Below, piece after piece: positions 57,776-64,000 of a DNA stretch of 64,000 nucleotides; within the stretch, counting starts at the first letter, position 1; each line of letters opens with the position of its first letter. The notes under the pieces were generated by a model that ran no database searches, was not told the origin of the DNA, and was given only the letters and a program-made list of their open reading frames with translations. The stretch comes from Rana temporaria (Eukaryota; Chordata; Amphibia; Anura; Ranidae), in NCBI RefSeq assembly GCF_905171775.1, contig NC_053489.1, positions 147,523,642 to 147,587,641 on the forward strand, in the 5' to 3' direction. The translations under genes were made by a program, and so were the position numbers.

Positions 57776-58911
57776 ATGTGTCACTAAACATCACACCCAC
57801 TTTAACAAAGAAGGTAATGTCTGGATGCCTGGGCAAAAGACACAAAAGTTCTCACTTTGTTTCAATAAAAAAGTATTGGTGTTTAAACTTTTGCAAGTGA
57901 CTTTTCGGGCACTCTTTTAAGAATGTTACCTTTTAGCACTGATAGCACTTTGGTCAATTTTGGCAGGAGAATGTTAATGTTATTTTAGCACTAAAACTGT
58001 TGTCAGCAATGAGGTAAGTGTGAATTTTCAAAAGGTAGCTATTAGTTTTTTTTGGGTTATATAGATTAGAACCCCAGTCAGGTTTTTTATATTCCTTTTT
58101 TACCATGTTCCTGCTGGGTCGATTTCCCTCTCTATGGTGACTATTGTTAATGTAACACTTTAGAATTTTCATTAGAAAACTAATAAGGTGAAAGAGACAG
58201 TTCCCTAAAGCTGATCACCGATGGATCGAACAAATTTTGATCCATCTTTGGCTGTTTCCATTTCTTAAAAGTCAATCTAATGATCAACTTCTCATGAACA
58301 GGCTTGTTGGAAACATTTTGTTCGATTGTCGCTGCAGCTGATTGTCAATGTATTCTGACAGCGGAGTTGTCTTGCATAAAACAGCGGGTAGGATTTCTCT
58401 GTCCACCTCGCTTTTATGGATCGGGGCATCCAATCAGTTTTTTTCAATCAGCCTGCTGGCTGATCGAAAAAACAACATATATTCATGCCCAGCTCAAGAT
58501 GTGAATGCTATTCAATTTAGAGAGACTTTCTCACTTTTTGTTGCATCTAAAAAAACAAAGAGAATGAAATCTCCACAGCAGGACATGGGTAAAAAAGAAC
58601 CTTGACAGAAACTTTAATTGCTAAGCAAGTCATTGTAACTTAATAAAATTCTAAATAATCCTTCACAGGAATTTCTAAGATTCAGATATCTTGTAATAAG
58701 GTAACCAAAATATCTATATAACAACAAATAAATCTACGGTAGGTGATAATAACCAGTGAAATAAAAAAAATTAAAAAGTGTTCAGAAGCAGCACTCAGTG
58801 ATTGAAGACTTCAAAAAGTATACAAACATAAAACCTGCTGCACTTCCGCTTTAAATATTTTTGTATCAGCATAAGTGCAGTAAAGAATAAAATTGTGTCA
58901 AAAATGTATAC
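57776..58911. other. No recognised gene
   Basis: AT-rich, short open frames only. Confidence 0.4.
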
Positions 58912-58914
58912 ATA

Positions 58915-59627
58915 GGGCCAGATTCTCAGAAGAGTTACGACGGTGTATCTCATTAAACACCGTCGTATCTCTGTTTCTGAGCCCGGGTATCTATGCGAGC
59001 GATTCCTAGAATCATTTTCGCATAGATACGGCCAAGATCCGACAGGTGTAAGTCACTTACACCGTCGGATCTTAGATGTAATGCGACGCCGGCCGCTAGG
59101 TGGCGTTTACGTTCAGTTCTCATTTGACTATGCAAATGAGCCTGATACGCCAATTCCTGGACAAATTTGCGTTGTGTAGTCGTCGTTTACGTAGTTTCTG
59201 TAAGCGTAAGGTTACCCCTGCTATATGAGGGGTAACCTTATGCCAGTCCGCCGTATGCCATGTTAAGTATGGCGTCGGATCAGCGTCGTCTTTTCTCGTC
59301 GGTTTACTAAGTCGTCCGCGAATACGACTTTACGTCAAGGACGCTCACGTCAGCGTCATTGACGTTTTCCGTCATGAGCTGGAGCATGCGCACTGGGCTA
59401 TTTTTCCGCCCAGCGCATGCGCAGTTCGATCAGCGCGGGGGCACGCTTAATATGAATACAAGCCGCCCCCTTTGAATTACGTGGCCATACGGCGGGCCAT
59501 TTACACTACGCCGCCGCAAATTACGAAGCAAGTGCTTGAAGAATACGGCACTTGCTCCTGTAAGTAGTGGCGGCGTAGTGTAAATAGCTTACGCGACGCC
59601 AACGCAGGATGTACGGGAATCTGGCCC
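58915..59627. mobile_element. MITE, GGGCCAGATTCTC termini, ATA duplication
   Basis: Left end GGGCCAGATTCTC, right end GGGAATCTGGCCC, flanked by ATA at 58912-58914 and 59628-59630. Non-coding, CpG-rich; same subfamily as 20000-20718. Confidence 0.8.
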
Positions 59628-59730
59628 ATAATCTTAAAATAAAATACAATCAGATAACAATAACAAAATCAATAAAATAAATTCATGTGTATAATATCCC
59701 ACATTCAAAGCACAAACCGTTAAAATTATA

Positions 59731-59886
59731 TACCGTATTTATCAGCGTATAACACGCACCCTAACTTTAAGAGGGACTTTTCAGGGAAAAAAACGTTCAA
59801 CAGCCCCCTGCGTATAACACGCAGGCACAGTTTACCCTCTATTTTCAGGGGAAAAAAGTGAGTGTTATACGCCAAAAAATACAGTA
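59731..59886. mobile_element. Small palindromic MITE, intact copy
   Basis: Ends TACCGTATTTATCAGCG and the inverse of TACTGTATTTTTTGGCG, with inner arms ATAACACGCACC and ACACTCAC. 156 bp, non-coding. It is the uninterrupted counterpart of 6108-7246, in opposite orientation. Confidence 0.75.
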
Positions 59887-60927
59887 AGTGAATAGCTCCA
59901 CAAATTAGAAAAAAGTCCATCTACAGTGAAAAGTGCTGATTGAATATCGTAGAGAAGTAAGGGGCAGCTCTGTGCAAAATCCTTGCCCAAGTATAGCCTC
60001 TTTTTTTATTTTAGGGGAAAACAAATGTAACCTTTAGTTTTGGGAAAGATATGGTTCAGTGTTAAGATTGGGTTTGGTGTTAGGAAATAAGCAATATTTT
60101 TGGGGCTTGGATATACTTAGAAAAATATGCGTATTGAAAGACATGCATCCAAATGTCCAGATAACAAAGCATCCTGGTAATATCAGATGATGATTTCCAT
60201 TGACAGTACTCTATCTTTAAGATTTTTGCTAGATTAACTTAGTTATTCTTTATTTTTATTAAATAGATTGTATAAAGGTCTAAAGAACCCATACATCACA
60301 CAGGCATGTTGAGATTTGATCTATATAGGTTTAATGTTAAATGACCTGGAAGCTAAACAAGGAAATTTGAAAAAAAAAATATATGTCTGGAATAAAACAA
60401 AAATGTGCTAGAAAAAAAGTTATAAACTGTGAGTATCATTTAAAAATATATATAACTCGGCACCATCTGCACAGAGATGATAAGTGCAACAGATAATGAC
60501 ACAGATTGGGTATTTTACAATCACTAATGGCACTTCTCTGAGATGAAGCTAATTAAACCAACATCAAAGTCTTAGTCAGCAACATAACTTGAAATAAAAA
60601 GCATATACTAAAACATAATGCAAGGGAGCAAATAGTCAACAAATAACAATACATAAACAGAATTGCTCAAGCAAAACTGCTAAATATCTCAGTGTGAGCA
60701 CCTGCCGTGACAAAGGACAATTAAACTGTAGGGACAGAGCGCAATGGAAACATAAATTCATATCAATTGTGCGTGGTTATCCCATTACCCAGGATTTGTT
60801 TATCACTTTTTTTGGCAGGGGTAAACATTGGTCTCCAACACTTTTTAATACTGAACATTTAGATACAAACAGCTGCTATGAGCAATGTGCTGCCTTAAAG
60901 CTGGACTCCAGGCAAACAGCTAAATAT
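59887..60927. other. No recognised gene
   Basis: AT-rich; no motif or terminal repeat found. Confidence 0.4.
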
Positions 60928-60935
60928 ACTGTTGA

Positions 60936-61803
60936 CAGGGCCGATCCTAGGCAGGGTGCTTTGCCATGGGGGAGGTGGGGGTGCCGATGTGTGTACACAA
61001 ATGAAAGTGCCTCAAAGAAGGTACTTGCAGGAAATTTTTGGACTTCCCACAAGCGCACCACTCCAGTGTGAAAGCACCCGGGCTCTCACACTGGGATTGC
61101 AGATGAGGCTTTTTTTCAGGCGCTATTTTTAAACGTTAAAGTACCTGAAAAAACCCTCCAGTGTGAAAGGGGTCTAATGGACCATCTTCAGTACTATTGT
61201 CTGCAGTCTCTGACCATCTCCTATATCATGTCTGCAGTCTCTGACCATCTCCTGTACTATGTCTGCAGTCTCTGACCATCTCCTGTACTACAGTATGTCT
61301 GCAGTCTCTGACCATCTCCTATATCATGTCTGCAGTCTCTGATCATCTCCTGTAGTCTCTGACTGTCTCCTGTACTATGTCTGCAGTCTCTGATCATCTT
61401 TTGTACCATGTCTGCAGTCTCTGACTGTCTCCTGTAACATGTCTGCAGTCTCTGACCATTTCCTGTATTATGTCTGCAGTCTCTGACCATCTCCTGTATC
61501 ATGTCTGTAGTATGTCTGGGGGTCTTTCTAAGACCTAACAGAAGCCCTTTCTGTGTTCATCAGAGAGGCCCCCCTCCAGGTCCCAATAAAGTACTCTGCT
61601 TCTCTTCCTGTATTTTGTTTATTGCTAAGAGATCATGTAAGGATCCCAGGGTAATGAAGACTTTGTGGGGGAGCATTTCTGTGGTTGAGTCTTTGCCATA
61701 GAAACATGTGTAAAGGGGAGGAGTTAGTAAAATGACAACACCCATGTGGGGGTGCCAGAAATATTTCTGCACCCAGGCGCCTGTGACCCTAGGATCGGCC
61801 CTG
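60936..61803. mobile_element. hAT-like element containing a minisatellite
   Basis: Perfect 16-bp inverse ends CAGGGCCGATCCTAGG and CCTAGGATCGGCCCTG. The flanks ACTGTTGA (60928-60935) and ACGGTTAA (61804-61811) agree at 6 of 8 positions. It holds a CAGTGTGAAAGC-family fragment (61040-61175) and the tandem array 61193-61512. No transposase. Confidence 0.75.
61193..61512. repeat. Minisatellite, about 31-bp unit, roughly ten copies
   Basis: Units read GTCTGCAGTCTCTGACCATC followed by TCCTGTACTAT with variants. Some units are shortened. Confidence 0.9.
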
Positions 61804-61854
61804 ACGGTTAAACTATATATATGGGTGCAGAGTGAGCAATGATTATCCATTTTG

Positions 61855-62140
61855 GGGAACACACTGACTGCCAATGTAAAAGGACACACTGACCACCAAT
61901 GTAAAGAGATACACTAATCACTGACCGCCAATGTAGAACACCCTAAGAACTCACCACTCATGTAGGGGAAACATGGACCACTAATGTAATGTGCACACTG
62001 AGCCATGACCCCAAATGTAAGAGAACACAGTGAGCGTGAGCATTGATTACCAATTTACCAATTTAGGTAAACACACTGAACACCAATGTAAGCAGGTGCA
62101 TGAACCACCAATGTAAGGGGACACACTGAGCTCTGACAAC
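61855..62140. repeat. Degenerate tandem repeat
   Basis: Phrases like ACACACTGACCACCAATGTA recur at roughly 25-40 base intervals about nine times, with much variation. Confidence 0.6.
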
Positions 62141-62147
62141 CAGTGTA

Positions 62148-63321
62148 CAGTGGTGATCGAAAGTTTGGGCACCCCAGGTAAAAATTTGTATTAATGTGCA
62201 TAACGAAGCCAAGGAAAGATGGAAAAATCTCCAAAAGGCATCAAATTATAGATTAGACATTCTTATAATATGTCAAAAAAAGTTAGATTTTATTTCCATC
62301 ATTTACACTTTCAAAATTACAGAAAACAAAAAAATGGCGTCTGCAAACGTTTGGGCACCCTACAGAATTTATAGCGTGCACTGCCCCCTTTGCAAAGCCG
62401 AGACCTGCCAGTGTCATGGATTGTTCTCAATCATCGTCTGGGAAGACCAGGTGATGTCAATCTCAAAGGTTTTAAATGCCCAGACTCATCTGACCTTGCC
62501 CCAACAATCAGCACCATGGGTTCTTCCAAGCAGTTGTCTAGAAAACTGAAACTGAAAATAGTTGACGCTCACAAAGCTGGAGAAGGCTATAAGAAGATAG
62601 CAAAGCGTTTTCAGATGTCAATATCCTGTGTTCGGAATGTAATTAAGAAATGGCAGTCATCAGGAACAGTGGAAGTTAAAGCAAGATCTGGAAGACCATG
62701 AAAAATATCAGACAGAACAGCTTGCAGGATTGTGAGAAAAGCAATTCAAAACCCACGTTTGACTGCACGATCCCTCCAGGAAGATCTGGCAGACACTGGA
62801 GTTGTGGTACACTATTCCACTATAAAGAGATACTTGTACAAATATGGTCTTCATGGAAGAGTCATCAGAAGAAAACTTCTTCTACGTCCTCACCAAAAAG
62901 TGTTTGAACTTTGCAAATGAACATATAGACAAGCTTGATGCATTTTGGCCGGAATGAGCAAAGGTACGTTTGGAGAAGAAAGGGCACAGAATTTAATGAA
63001 AAGAACCTCTGTCCAACTGTTAAGCATGGGGGTGGATCAATCATGCTTTGGGGTTGTATTGCAGCCAGTGGCACAGGGAACATTTCACGAGTAGAAGGAA
63101 AAATGGATTTAATAAAATTTCAGCAAATTTTGGATGGTAACTTGATGCCATCTGTGGAAAAGCTGAATTTAAAGAGATGATGGCTTCTACAAATGGATAA
63201 TGATCCTAAGCACACCTCAAAATCCACAAGGGATTACATCAAGAGGCGTAAACTGAAGGTTTTGCCATGGCCTTCACAATCTCCTGACCTCAACATAATT
63301 GAAAATCTATGGATAGTATTC
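62148..63321 (+). mobile_element. Truncated Tc1/mariner transposon
   Basis: The left end CAGTGGTGATCGAAAGTTTG follows a TA dinucleotide. TTTGGGCACCC recurs about 185 bases inside (62350), as in IR/DR-type ends. The right end is cut at about 63321 by an LTR. Confidence 0.8.
62516..63321 (+). pseudogene. Tc1-type transposase, several lesions
   Basis: Starts MGSSKQLSRKLKLKIV and reads a first helix-turn-helix (GYKKIAKRFQMSISCVRNVI). It stops at TGA 62699-62701 after the GRP hook and continues in the same frame through the second DNA-binding domain to TGA 62918-62920. A deletion at about 62945 removes the segment with the first catalytic aspartate. The rest (62950-63177 and beyond, other frame) includes QRYVWRRK, WGCIAASG, another stop, MDNDPKHTSKS and DLNIIENLW with the last acidic residue, then ends abruptly. 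Inactive. Confidence 0.85.
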
Positions 63322-63859
63322 TGACTCCGATTGTTGTGATAGCGATATATCCCTTGCTGAGACCTCTATGCCTGGCCTGTATAAGCAGATATACTCACTG
63401 CGGACAATCCTTGTCAGACAGCTGAACTCGTCAATACCGTTTCATTCAAAAGAGGTGTTTATTCTTTAAACTTCAGGGGTTACAGCAGATAACAGGAACA
63501 GCAGATGAATGGTGATAGTATTGTGCGGTCAAAAGATGATGCCTTTCCTACCTACTGAGCAGAGTACATAAGTGTCCTTCTACATGTGGCTTGCTGGCTG
63601 AAGAGATGACACAGGAAGTACTCCACACAGGAAGCAGGGAGGGGCATACATACAGTGAAAATATGTGGTAACTCAAAGAATCACATAAAACATGTGCATT
63701 GCAACAAAGGCCACTAGATGGCAGCATAGGATAACACATAGATTTAGCTATGAGAAAATAGTAGGCAAACCACACTATATAAACTCTAATCTATATAACA
63801 ATGCTAATATTAACTGAGGCTATGCATCTCATATTCTATGCCCCTAATAGGGCAGCACA
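63322..63859 (-). repeat. 3' LTR of a retrotransposon running off the window
   Basis: On the minus strand this region starts TGTGCTGCCC and ends GGAGTCA. It is preceded by GACGGGGAG (63860-63868), a polypurine tract in the context seen before Ty1/copia 3' LTRs (GGGGAGTGT). AATAAA occurs on that strand at about 63455-63460. It breaks the Tc1 copy at 63321. The interior and other LTR would lie beyond 64000. Confidence 0.45.
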
Positions 63860-64000
63860 CTCCCCGTCTGGCATGATAATGCCACTATTTACATAATACA
63901 ACGGTAGTTATGCAAATAAACAACAGCGCAATTTGCTTGATGTCTTGAAAACCTGAAAGACATAATGGACAACATGCATATAATGCAACAACATCTATAA
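63860..64000 (-). other. Probable 3' interior of the same retrotransposon
   Basis: The polypurine tract is followed by AT-rich sequence up to the window end. No coding motif is visible in these 140 bases. Confidence 0.3.

Noticed and set aside
61257..61502. Frame encoding a repetitive peptide
   Set aside because: Translation of the 31-bp minisatellite; the period is not a multiple of three in all units and there is no start context.
1..64000. Host protein-coding exons
   Set aside because: I looked for splice-bounded conserved-looking frames outside mobile elements and found none I can support; short exons could still be missed by eye.

Overview
The window looks like anuran amphibian DNA, most likely from a true frog (ranoid). 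I infer this from the repeat families: CpG-rich MITEs with termini such as GGCCCCGTACACACGA and GGGCCAGATTCAC, Tc1/mariner copies, Penelope-like fragments, and an endogenous retrovirus whose Env resembles those of fish and amphibians. I found no convincing host gene. Almost everything assignable is a mobile element, often nested two or three deep, separated by AT-rich unassigned DNA.

Layout. 1-8.2 kb: small palindromic or MITE-type elements; one (6108-7246) is split by two others. 8.2-18.9 kb: a full-length class I-like endogenous retrovirus on the minus strand (8457-18715) inside a Harbinger-like MITE, with a GAAG target duplication, LTRs identical except for a 6-bp (TA)n length change, a tRNA-Lys1,2-type primer site, and gag, pol and env carrying five reading-frame lesions. 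19.6-21.3 kb: a TTAA-flanked element split by another MITE. 21.8-25.4 kb: decayed Penelope-like retroelement pieces with a hammerhead-ribozyme-like motif, a hAT MITE, another MITE and a Tc1 tail. 25.9-27.7 kb: two more MITEs.

28.2-36.1 kb holds the best candidate for an interesting system: a 7.2-kb PIF/Harbinger transposon (28720-35957) with long terminal inverted repeats and a TTA target duplication, itself inserted in a MITE. It carries three apparently intact spliced genes: a DDE transposase (minus strand, 2 exons), a MADF-domain protein (minus strand, 2 exons) and a Myb/SANT-like protein (plus strand, 3 exons). The last two are divergently arranged around a 0.5-kb spacer containing a tiny hAT MITE. 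The transposase is presumably the nuclease, and one or both DNA-binding proteins presumably help it reach the nucleus and the transposon ends.

36-38 kb: a 340-bp palindromic element and a 1-kb inverted repeat whose centre carries a second hammerhead-like motif. 38-43.6 kb: nothing recognised. 43.6-47.4 kb: a non-coding LTR element (LTR, primer site, polypurine tract, truncated 3' LTR) interrupted by a solo LTR with a 5-bp duplication and by a MITE. 47.4-54.2 kb: Tc1 remnants and dispersed repeats. 54.6-57.1 kb: a TTAA-flanked element containing an almost full-length Tc1 element. 57.2-64 kb: an LTR remnant, further MITEs, a hAT element containing a minisatellite, a truncated Tc1 copy, and the 3' LTR of a retrotransposon that continues past the window.

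All assignments come from reading motifs, termini and duplications by eye. No database comparison was possible.
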